From Planctomycetota bacterium (GTDB lineage Bacteria > Planctomycetota > J058 > J103), in contig RFJN01000129.1 of the NCBI GenBank assembly GCA_003694875.1, forward strand, positions 1 through 5,373: a DNA stretch of 5,373 bases. Direction: 5' to 3'. The first letter of the stretch is position 1, and every line of letters starts with the position of its first letter. This document shows positions 1 to 4,815 of this stretch, piece by piece. A model generated the notes under the pieces. The model saw only the letters and a list, made by a program, of their open reading frames with translations. It ran no database searches and was not told the DNA's origin. The position numbers and the translations under genes were made by a program.

Positions 1-59
1 ATCCCACAGCACTGCCCCCCGACCTCGTCCCCGACACGCCGAGCCGCACCGGGCCGTGA
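1..59 (+). CDS. Possible 3' end of an upstream gene (partial)
   Basis: Reading from base 3, eighteen codons run to a TGA at 57-59 and give PTALPPDLVPDTPSRTGP. Sixteen of these eighteen codons end in G or C, as in the genuine genes of this window, while the other two forward frames have weaker third-position bias. The tail is rich in proline and has no domain signal. The stretch is too short to tell a true C-terminus from chance, so this is a low-confidence call and no function can be proposed. Confidence 0.35.
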   Translation, partial: PTALPPDLVPDTPSRTGP

Positions 60-170
60 CAGCCCCTGCCGATGACACGCAGCAGGTCGCCCGGATCTGA
101 CACCCCCGTTTCCGCGGGAGTATCGGAGCACCTTGTCGAACGGGAACGAGCGGCACCGCCACAGGCGTGC

Positions 171-176
171 TATCCT
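171..176 (+). promoter_or_regulatory. Candidate -10 box for the acetyltransferase gene
   Basis: TATCCT lies 25 bp before the ATG at 202 in the context GTGCTATCCTC. It resembles the TATACT boxes found before the two other rightward genes at 1682 and 4339. No good -35 element sits 16-18 bp upstream. A start of transcription near 183 would leave a leader of about 19 nt that still includes the ribosome binding site. Confidence 0.4.
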
Positions 177-188
177 CGGGCCCTGCAC

Positions 189-194
189 GAGGAG
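189..194 (+). promoter_or_regulatory. Ribosome binding site deciding the 202 start
   Basis: GAGGAG is separated by 7 nt from the ATG at 202. The reading frame is open further upstream to a TTG at 133, but that codon has no ribosome binding site and lies before the candidate -10 box, so the ATG at 202 is preferred. Confidence 0.7.
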
Positions 195-201
195 TCGCCC
201 C

Positions 202-705
202 ATGTCCGAATCGTTCTCGCCGCTGCGCCTCGCGCCGTACACGCCCCGCCACCACTGCGGCGTGCTCGCGCTCGTGGGCTCCTGCTACGCCGAGTACGGG
301 CAGGTGCTCGAGCTGCGCACACTCGACGCCGACCTCGCGGGCATCGAGGACGCCTACCCCTGGCCTGAGGCAACCTTCCAGGTGCTGCTCGAGGGCGAGA
401 GGGTCGTCGGCACGGTTGCGGTACGACAGCTCGACGCCGCCACGGCCGAGCTCAAGCGCCTGTATCTGCTCGCGCGCTGGCGGGGGCAGGGGATCGGCAA
501 GCGCCTCGCCCTGTGGGCGTGCGAGTGGGCGCGCCGGCGCGGCTGCAGCCGCGTGCGGCTGTGGTCGGACGTGCACTTCGAGACCGCGCACGCGCTCTAC
601 GAGCACCTCGGCGCGCGCCGCACCGGGCGCTCACGCCGGCTCGGCGGCGTGAACGACGTGCGGGAGGACGAGTTCGAGCTCGCACTCGAGCCCGCCTGTC
701 CCTGA
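202..705 (+). CDS. GNAT-family N-acetyltransferase
   Basis: This 167-residue protein is a single-domain GNAT acetyltransferase, a family that moves the acetyl group of acetyl-CoA to an amine of a small molecule or protein. The acetyl-CoA pyrophosphate-binding motif A is clear: a strand at about residues 84-90 (LKRLYLL) followed by R94-G-Q-G-I-G99 and a helix. A strand near residues 117-123 (RVRLWSD) and a motif-B-like helix (AHALYEHLGA, about 129-138) follow. The length is typical for the family and there is no signal peptide, so it should be cytoplasmic. The ATG at 202 is chosen for its GAGGAG site. It converges on the zinc-ribbon gene across 148 bp and appears monocistronic. The acceptor substrate cannot be read from the sequence; the family call is secure. 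Confidence 0.9.
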   Translation: MSESFSPLRLAPYTPRHHCGVLALVGSCYAEYGQVLELRTLDADLAGIEDAYPWPEATFQVLLEGERVVGTVAVRQLDAATAELKRLYLLARWRGQGIGKRLALWACEWARRRGCSRVRLWSDVHFETAHALYEHLGARRTGRSRRLGGVNDVREDEFELALEPACP

Positions 706-786
706 CGCCCCGGTCCCACCATGCGCGTCCGCTCGGCACGACGCGCCGCGAGCCTCGGGCAGAGCAAGGCGGCACGGGTGGACAGG

Positions 787-803
787 GCCGTGTGCGACAC
801 GGC
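787..803. terminator. Hairpin between convergent genes, 7-bp stem
   Basis: GCCGTGT and ACACGGC form a perfect 7-bp stem around a GCG loop, 82 bp after the acetyltransferase stop. No T-run follows on either strand, so it is not a canonical intrinsic terminator. It may still weaken or end transcription from either side of this convergent gap. Confidence 0.35.
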
Positions 804-814
804 GACAGCCCCAT

Positions 815-843
815 GGCGTCCGCTGCGAGCCCGCAGCGCCGCC
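815..843. terminator. Hairpin just after the zinc-ribbon gene stop
   Basis: CGCTGCG (821-827) and CGCAGCG (832-838) pair perfectly around an AGCC loop. Beyond a small internal loop the stem continues with GGCG (815-818) against CGCC (840-843). On the minus strand it begins about 10 bp past the stop codon of the zinc-ribbon gene, the place expected for a terminator. There is no U-tract, so termination is an inference from position and stem strength. Confidence 0.4.
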
Positions 844-853
844 GACTCCACCC

Positions 854-1438
854 TCACGAAGCGCCGCGCAAGGCAGCGCCGCAGTCGGTGCAGAACCGCG
901 CGTCCGGCTCGTTTGCGGCGCCACAGCGCGCGCACGCGAGAGCGCTCTCGAGCGCCGTCCCGCAGCGTTTGCAGAACCGCGCGTCGGCATCGTTGCGCTC
1001 GCCGCAGCCGGGACACACGAGCGCCCCGTCCACACCGGCGCGCGCTCCGATCTCGATCCCCTCCACGATGCCGGCAGCGAACTCACGCGCGACGGTACGC
1101 TGCGCCGCGCGGGTACCGTCCGCCGCCTCGTTCACCGCGTCGATAGCCACCGGGATCGTCTCGCCCGTGAAGTAGCGCGTGATCGCCCCCACGAACCCGG
1201 CCTGCAGCATCATCAGACCGAGACCCAGCACAGGCAGGCCCAGCACCGCGAGGAGGAAGCGGCTGCCCGATACCCCGGGTCCCGAGACGTCGAACATGCC
1301 GCCAACGCCGCGAACGACCATGATCCCGCCCACGACCGCCAGCACCACGCCGGCCAGCCGCAACACCCTGCGGGCTCCCCCGTGCCAGCTCGCACGTACA
1401 CCCCGGCGCCTGTCCTGCACTCTCCCTCCCTTCGCCAT
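854..1438 (-). CDS. Membrane protein with C-terminal double zinc ribbon
   Basis: This is a 194-residue protein of unknown function. A basic N-terminus (about residues 1-26) precedes two hydrophobic segments at about 28-42 and 61-80, likely a membrane hairpin. A helical stretch (about 95-135) leads to two zinc ribbons: C142-x2-C145-x10-C156-x2-C159 and C169-x2-C172-x10-C183-x2-C186. The equal spacing matches double zinc ribbon domains, which usually mediate protein or nucleic-acid contacts. With a basic N-terminus and two helices, both ends probably lie in the cytoplasm. The start is fixed by a GGAGGAGAGGA site 2 bp before the ATG at 1438-1436. The open frame runs another 800 codons upstream, but that extension is antisense to the 1682 gene and is spurious. 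A sigma-54 promoter 60-80 bp upstream suggests conditional expression. The gene is divergent from the large 1682 gene. Confidence 0.88.
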   Translation of the reverse strand: MAKGGRVQDRRRGVRASWHGGARRVLRLAGVVLAVVGGIMVVRGVGGMFDVSGPGVSGSRFLLAVLGLPVLGLGLMMLQAGFVGAITRYFTGETIPVAIDAVNEAADGTRAAQRTVAREFAAGIVEGIEIGARAGVDGALVCPGCGERNDADARFCKRCGTALESALACARCGAANEPDARFCTDCGAALRGAS

Positions 1439-1440
1439 GC

Positions 1441-1451
1441 TCCTCTCCTCC
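1441..1451 (-). promoter_or_regulatory. Strong ribosome binding site of the zinc-ribbon gene
   Basis: On the minus strand this reads GGAGGAGAGGA and ends 2 bp before the ATG at 1438, with the core GGAGG about 8 nt from the start codon. It settles the start of the zinc-ribbon protein against the much longer open frame upstream. Confidence 0.75.
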
Positions 1452-1488
1452 AAACTGCACACGTTCTTCCAAACTGCACACGTTCTTC
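1449..1488. repeat. Perfect 19-bp tandem repeat, two copies, in the leader
   Basis: CAAACTGCACACGTTCTTC occurs at 1451-1469 and again, without change or gap, at 1470-1488. The 19-bp period extends 2 more bases to 1449. On the minus strand it fills almost the whole predicted 5' leader of the zinc-ribbon transcript, from the expected sigma-54 start (about 1489) to the ribosome binding site. It contains A/T-richer stretches than its surroundings. Its role is unknown; paired protein-binding sites, a leader RNA element or a recent slippage duplication are all possible. Confidence 0.9.
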
Positions 1489-1499
1489 GCCCCAGATCG

Positions 1500-1516
1500 A
1501 GCAAGGCACGTGCCAG
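1500..1516 (-). promoter_or_regulatory. Sigma-54 (RpoN) -24/-12 promoter for the zinc-ribbon gene
   Basis: The minus strand reads CTGGCACGTGCCTTGCT. This matches every conserved base of the sigma-54 consensus YTGGCACG-N4-TTGCW, with the GG (1514-1513) and GC (1502-1501) doublets at the required spacing. It lies in the divergent intergenic region and faces the zinc-ribbon gene. Transcription would start near 1489, about 51 nt before the ATG. Sigma-54 promoters need an ATP-driven enhancer-binding activator, normally bound 80-150 bp upstream, here about 1570-1640. I saw no convincing dyad for it there, and no activator gene in the window. The match is seen directly; activity is inferred. Confidence 0.85.
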
Positions 1517-1628
1517 TCCCGCCACCCACAACACCCGCGTGACGAGGCGCTTTTCACCAGGAGCGTGGCGCAACGCTTCGGTTTTGACCACACGCAGCGC
1601 GACGCACGCGCCTTCTTCGCGACCGCGG

Positions 1629-1634
1629 TATACT
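1629..1634 (+). promoter_or_regulatory. Candidate -10 box of the large 1682 gene
   Basis: TATACT lies 47 bp before the ATG at 1682 and directly follows the palindrome ACCGCGGT (1622-1629, sharing its T). No good -35 hexamer is present at the usual distance; TTGACC at 1584-1589 is too far away. A start near 1641 would give a leader of about 41 nt. Confidence 0.5.
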
Positions 1635-1669
1635 CTCTTGGATCTCGACCGCGCGCAGGCCTTTCTCTC

Positions 1670-1676
1670 AGGAGAG
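1670..1676 (+). promoter_or_regulatory. Ribosome binding site deciding the 1682 start
   Basis: AGGAGAG is followed by 5 nt and the ATG at 1682. The frame is open for another 100 codons upstream to 1382, but that stretch lies over the divergent promoter region and the start of the opposite gene, so the ATG at 1682 is preferred. Confidence 0.75.
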
Positions 1677-1681
1677 CACCC

Positions 1682-4261
1682 ATGAGCACGATCGGCGTAG
1701 GCTCCAGCCCGACCGGCTCGCCCTTCGGCCTTCCGGTCGACCCCGCGACCGACGGCGGCACCGCCACACCACTCGCGACCCTCACTGTACCGGAATTGCG
1801 ATCGCTCGCCCCCCTCGCCGACGTGCTCACCGGCGTGCGTGTGCTCGAGACCGGCGAACGGGGCGAGCACGTGCGCACGCTGCTCGCATCGCTGCAGGAG
1901 CTCGGCTACAGCGTACCGCCCGCGGCGATCGACGACGCGATCATCACCCGCGATGCGCAGAATGCGATCGCCGCCTTCCAGCGCGACAACGGCCTCGATC
2001 CCACGGGCACGATCGACGCCGCCACCCTCGCAGCCATCGATCGGGCGCTCGCCGCCGACCCGCTGCGCGGCAAGACCTTCATCGACGCCACCACCTTCGC
2101 CGGCCAGCCGGCGCCTCGCCCGTGGAGCGCCCGCGACAACGTCGAACTCGAATCCACCTACACCGTGGCCGGCATCGACGGCCGACGCCTCGCCGAACTG
2201 CTGCGCGAGACCGACGCGCGCGGACGCACCCGCTTCCGCCGCATGCGGCGCACCGACGCGAGCGCCGCGTTCACCACGGGGTTTCCGAGCGAGGAGATCC
2301 CCTGGGACGCCCGAAGCCACGCCCTGCGCGAACGGCTCCCCTACGTGGCGCTCACCGTCGAACCCGACCGCTTCGAGATCGATCCCGACGACGGGCGGCG
2401 CGAACTCAGCCTCGGCACCGACATCATGGACGACACCTACTACGACACGCCCGAGTTCACCCTGCTCGAACACGGCATGTCGCTGCGCGGGCGCGTCCGC
2501 TGGGACAACGAGAGCACGGTGCGCCGCCTGCTCGTCGCCGCCAAGTTCTCCTCCGAGGTCGGACCCGACGGGCTCAAGCACGCGGCCAAGGTGGACAGCC
2601 GGACCTCGGATGGAACGCACCGCGCGACGCTCGACGAGGACGTGCGCCGCGGCATGAGCCGGTGGAACGGCACCGACGAGCCGCTTCCCGCCGTGCGCGC
2701 GGTCTACGACAAGCTCACCGCGGCGGGAGCGCTCCCCGATGTCGCGGGCCATGAAGACGTGCTGCTGCTCGAACCCAAGGCCCACCTGCGCAGCATCCGC
2801 AGCCGCTTCCACTACAACGAAACCCCGGTAGACGCACTGCGCACCCGCTACCGCGAGACCGGCCCCGAGCGGCTCGAGCAGGCGCTGACCGCCCTCGACA
2901 ACGCCCGCAATGCCGGGCGTGTCCAGCCGGGCCCGGCGGACGCGGCCGACACCTTCGAACGCACCGCGCGCGGCATCCTCGACGCGAGCCTGGTCGCCGA
3001 GCGCGCAGGCGCGGCGTTGCGGGAGATCGATCCCACGATCGATCTCTCGCCCGACGCCGTCCGCGCCCTCTACCCCGACCGCGCCAGCCAGCCCGAGTCC
3101 TACGAACAGCTCGAGGTGCAGCGCGTGGTCGCCGAGACGCTGCGCACCCTCTACCACGAGGCGGGCGCGCAGCTCGCCGCCCTTCGGCCCGCGCTCACCG
3201 GCGCGGCCAGCCCCGCCGACCGCGCCCTCGTGGAGCAGTTCCGGGCCTGGCTCGAGACGGTGGATCCGACGCTGCGGCGGTTCACGACCCCCGACCGCCT
3301 GCTCGAGCGACACCGTTCCGTGGCGCTCGCTGCACCCGACGAGCGGCAGAAGCAGATCGACGCCTTCAACGCGTTCGCCACCGCCCGCCGCGACGCCGGC
3401 GATCCCGACTTCGCCGACTTCGAGCCCCTCGACGCGGCCGGCTGGGCGCGGCTCGGCTCCGCCCTCGAGGACGCCCGGCTCGAGGTCGCCGCACGACAGC
3501 TCGAGGCGGCCGGCACCTTCGCCACCCAGATCTGGTTCGACAGGGCGCGCGCGTTCTACGTGCCCGAGTCCGGACGCACCACCGGCAACTTCCTGATCGA
3601 CACGATCGACTACACCGAGATGGTGTCGCACGAGGACTGGGAGAGCCTCTCGGAAGCCCAACGAAGCCCCGGTGGCGAGATCCCCCTCGACAAGATCCTG
3701 CACGCCACTCTGGTCAACGAGGTGCAGATCGAGCTCGGCCGCGAGAAGGCCTACCTCGATCGGATCGCGAGCCTCGAGCGGGAGCTGCAGACCGACCGTG
3801 CGAGCCTGTTCATGCGCTGGGCGCATGCCGCGGGCCACCCCGCGCTCGCCGGCGGCGAGAGCCCCGAGGCCTACCAGAAGGTGCTCGAGGAACTCGCCGC
3901 GCGCGACGACGCGGCGCTCGCTCCGGTACTTGAGGACATCAACCGCTTCCTGGCGGAGGCGGGCTCGGCGCTCGAGCCGCTCACCGCGGCCGATCTCCGC
4001 GCCCTGCCCCCGGAACTCCTCACCCCCGAGATCCGCGACCGGCCCGTCCGTACCGAACCGAGCACCGAGCGCATGCTCGCCGGCGCACGCTGGGTCTTCG
4101 AACAGTACAAGGACGCACTGCGCGTCATGACCGAGATCAAGGAGCCCGAACTGATGCGCGACCTCGAGCGCGCCGGCGCTCCCCCCACGATCCGCTGGGC
4201 GCCGGCCGAGGCGGGCAAGGGTGAGATCGCACTGCGGGCGCTGCGCGACGGGGTCGCCTGA
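1682..4261 (+). CDS. Large protein: peptidoglycan-binding-type domain plus split CYTH-like domain
   Basis: This 859-residue protein has no signal peptide or membrane segment. After a Gly/Ser/Pro/Thr-rich start (1-30), residues about 55-123 match the three-helix PG_binding_1 pattern: G-x2-V-x2-L...LQELGY, then AIAAFQRDNGL and G-T-I-D-A-A-T. The remainder follows CYTH (triphosphate tunnel) proteins such as YgiF in order: E155-L-E157 with a helix behind it; DTYYDTPEF...M-S-L-R-G-R (251-271); K288 and GL near 297; then, after an alpha-helical stretch of about 300 residues, R622-A-R with FLIDTIDY (637-644) and EVQIELG (680-686). The T at 159 replaces the lysine of the ExExK signature. CYTH proteins bind or hydrolyse triphosphates; activity here is doubtful. 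Cell location is unclear, because a cell-wall-binding domain without a Sec signal implies another export route or a cytoplasmic use of the fold. The CYTH assignment is my inference from motif order. Confidence 0.85.
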   Translation: MSTIGVGSSPTGSPFGLPVDPATDGGTATPLATLTVPELRSLAPLADVLTGVRVLETGERGEHVRTLLASLQELGYSVPPAAIDDAIITRDAQNAIAAFQRDNGLDPTGTIDAATLAAIDRALAADPLRGKTFIDATTFAGQPAPRPWSARDNVELESTYTVAGIDGRRLAELLRETDARGRTRFRRMRRTDASAAFTTGFPSEEIPWDARSHALRERLPYVALTVEPDRFEIDPDDGRRELSLGTDIMDDTYYDTPEFTLLEHGMSLRGRVRWDNESTVRRLLVAAKFSSEVGPDGLKHAAKVDSRTSDGTHRATLDEDVRRGMSRWNGTDEPLPAVRAVYDKLTAAGALPDVAGHEDVLLLEPKAHLRSIRSRFHYNETPVDALRTRYRETGPERLEQALTALDNARNAGRVQPGPADAADTFERTARGILDASLVAERAGAALREIDPTIDLSPDAVRALYPDRASQPESYEQLEVQRVVAETLRTLYHEAGAQLAALRPALTGAASPADRALVEQFRAWLETVDPTLRRFTTPDRLLERHRSVALAAPDERQKQIDAFNAFATARRDAGDPDFADFEPLDAAGWARLGSALEDARLEVAARQLEAAGTFATQIWFDRARAFYVPESGRTTGNFLIDTIDYTEMVSHEDWESLSEAQRSPGGEIPLDKILHATLVNEVQIELGREKAYLDRIASLERELQTDRASLFMRWAHAAGHPALAGGESPEAYQKVLEELAARDDAALAPVLEDINRFLAEAGSALEPLTAADLRALPPELLTPEIRDRPVRTEPSTERMLAGARWVFEQYKDALRVMTEIKEPELMRDLERAGAPPTIRWAPAEAGKGEIALRALRDGVA
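3023..3046. repeat. Perfect 10-bp inverted repeat inside the large gene
   Basis: GAGATCGATC and GATCGATCTC flank a CCAC loop. In RNA a G-U and a G-C pair can lengthen the stem to 12 bp. It encodes part of E-I-D-P-T-I-D-L-S, so the repeated Ile-Asp pair explains some but not all of the symmetry. It lies within the proposed insertion of the CYTH-like domain. Confidence 0.8.
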
Positions 4262-4289
4262 CGAGATCGCCCGCCGCCCCCCCTTGTGC

Positions 4290-4308
4290 CACCGCTATAC
4301 TGGCGGTG
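4290..4308. promoter_or_regulatory. TATACT -10 box inside a 6-bp inverted repeat
   Basis: CACCGC (4290-4295) and GCGGTG (4303-4308) are perfect inverted arms around TATACTG, so the rightward -10 box TATACT (4296-4301) sits in the centre of a 19-bp dyad. It lies in the 77-bp gap between the 1682 and 4339 genes, giving the latter its own promoter 37 bp before the ATG. No clear -35 is seen. The arms could be an operator for a repressor covering the -10; this is inferred from symmetry and position. Confidence 0.5.
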
Positions 4309-4325
4309 AAGCGGGCGGCCACACC

Positions 4326-4335
4326 GGAGGAGAGG
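4326..4335 (+). promoter_or_regulatory. Ribosome binding site deciding the 4339 start
   Basis: GGAGGAGAGG ends 3 bp before the ATG at 4339, with the GGAGG core 8 nt away. A GTG at 4306 opens the same frame earlier, but it lies at or before the transcription start expected from the TATACT box at 4296-4301, so it cannot serve that transcript. Confidence 0.75.
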
Positions 4336-4338
4336 CGC

Positions 4339-4815
4339 ATGTCGGTCGAGAGGGTGGGCGAACAGATCCGCGCGGCCCGCGCCGACGACGCGATCACCGA
4401 ATCCGAGGCGCGCACGATCACCTCGCGCGAGCTCGAGACGAAGGACGACGACCTGCTGCTGCCGTCGTCCCCGGTCAGCGTCGGCCGGATCGTGAGCGAA
4501 CAGGAACTCGCGCTCGTCGCGAGCCTGCTCGCCGCGATCGACCGCAAGGAACTCGACGCCGAGCCCGCCGCGCGCGCGGTGCTCGAACGGTTCGTGCGCG
4601 CCGGCGCCGACGGTCCGGCCCGCAAGCTCGCCGAGGGAGCGGTCCACGGTGCAGCGGCCGGCGCACTCGTGGGCGGCCTGGCGCAGATCGGCCCGCAGGG
4701 ACTGCTGCTCGGTTCGCTCACCGGCTGGTGGGGCCCGCTCGGATTGCTCGCCGGGGGCGCGCTGCTCGGCGCCGCAACGGGCATGTGGGCTGGCTGGCAT
4801 GGCCGCATCGATTGA
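4339..4815 (+). CDS. Small protein with glycine-zipper-like hydrophobic C-terminus
   Basis: This 158-residue protein belongs to no family that I recognise. The N-terminal two thirds are charged and helical, including A-D-D-A-I-T-E-S-E (15-23), reminiscent of the short acidic helix-turn-helix loops of EF-hand or TerB-like proteins but without a full calcium-binding loop. From about residue 97 it becomes glycine/alanine-rich with small residues spaced by three or four (about 100-118) and then a hydrophobic stretch (about 121-152) with W130-W131-G-P in the middle, compatible with two membrane-inserting helices. There is no N-terminal signal. It follows the large gene by 77 bp, has its own TATACT box, and overlaps the hydrolase start by 17 bp. 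A membrane-associated or oligomer-forming role is plausible but unproven. Confidence 0.8.
   Translation: MSVERVGEQIRAARADDAITESEARTITSRELETKDDDLLLPSSPVSVGRIVSEQELALVASLLAAIDRKELDAEPAARAVLERFVRAGADGPARKLAEGAVHGAAAGALVGGLAQIGPQGLLLGSLTGWWGPLGLLAGGALLGAATGMWAGWHGRID

Noticed and set aside
133..201. A 23-codon N-terminal extension of the acetyltransferase from a TTG.
   Set aside because: There is no ribosome binding site for it, it spans the candidate -10 box, and the ATG at 202 gives a normal GNAT length.
631..652. An 8-bp stem hairpin (TCACGCCG / CGGCGTGA) near the acetyltransferase 3' end.
   Set aside because: It is inside the coding sequence, over 50 bp before the stop, and has no U-tract, so it is probably a by-product of GC-rich codons.
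1584..1589. TTGACC as a -35 box for the 1682 gene.
   Set aside because: It is 39 bp from the TATACT box, far beyond the usual 16-18 bp spacing.
1382..1681. A 100-codon N-terminal extension of the large gene.
   Set aside because: It overlaps the start of the opposite gene, the tandem repeat and both promoters, and the ATG at 1682 has a good ribosome binding site.
2750..2840. An alternative position for the second half of the CYTH-like domain around residues 357-385 (LLLEPKAHLRSIRSRF).
   Set aside because: It has a strand-like basic stretch but lacks the following acidic D and E-x-x-x-E strands, which are seen instead at residues 637-686. The alternative is not fully excluded.
1439..3838. An 800-codon open stretch on the minus strand, opposite the large 1682 gene and continuous with the zinc-ribbon gene.
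   Set aside because: It is in exact codon register with the sense gene, so antisense stops would need the sense codons TCA, TTA or CTA, which are avoided at this GC content. Its translation is low-complexity and shows no domains, and the zinc-ribbon gene has a clear internal start with a strong ribosome binding site.
4306..4338. A GTG start 11 codons before the 4339 ATG.
   Set aside because: It lies at or before the expected transcription start and lacks a ribosome binding site.
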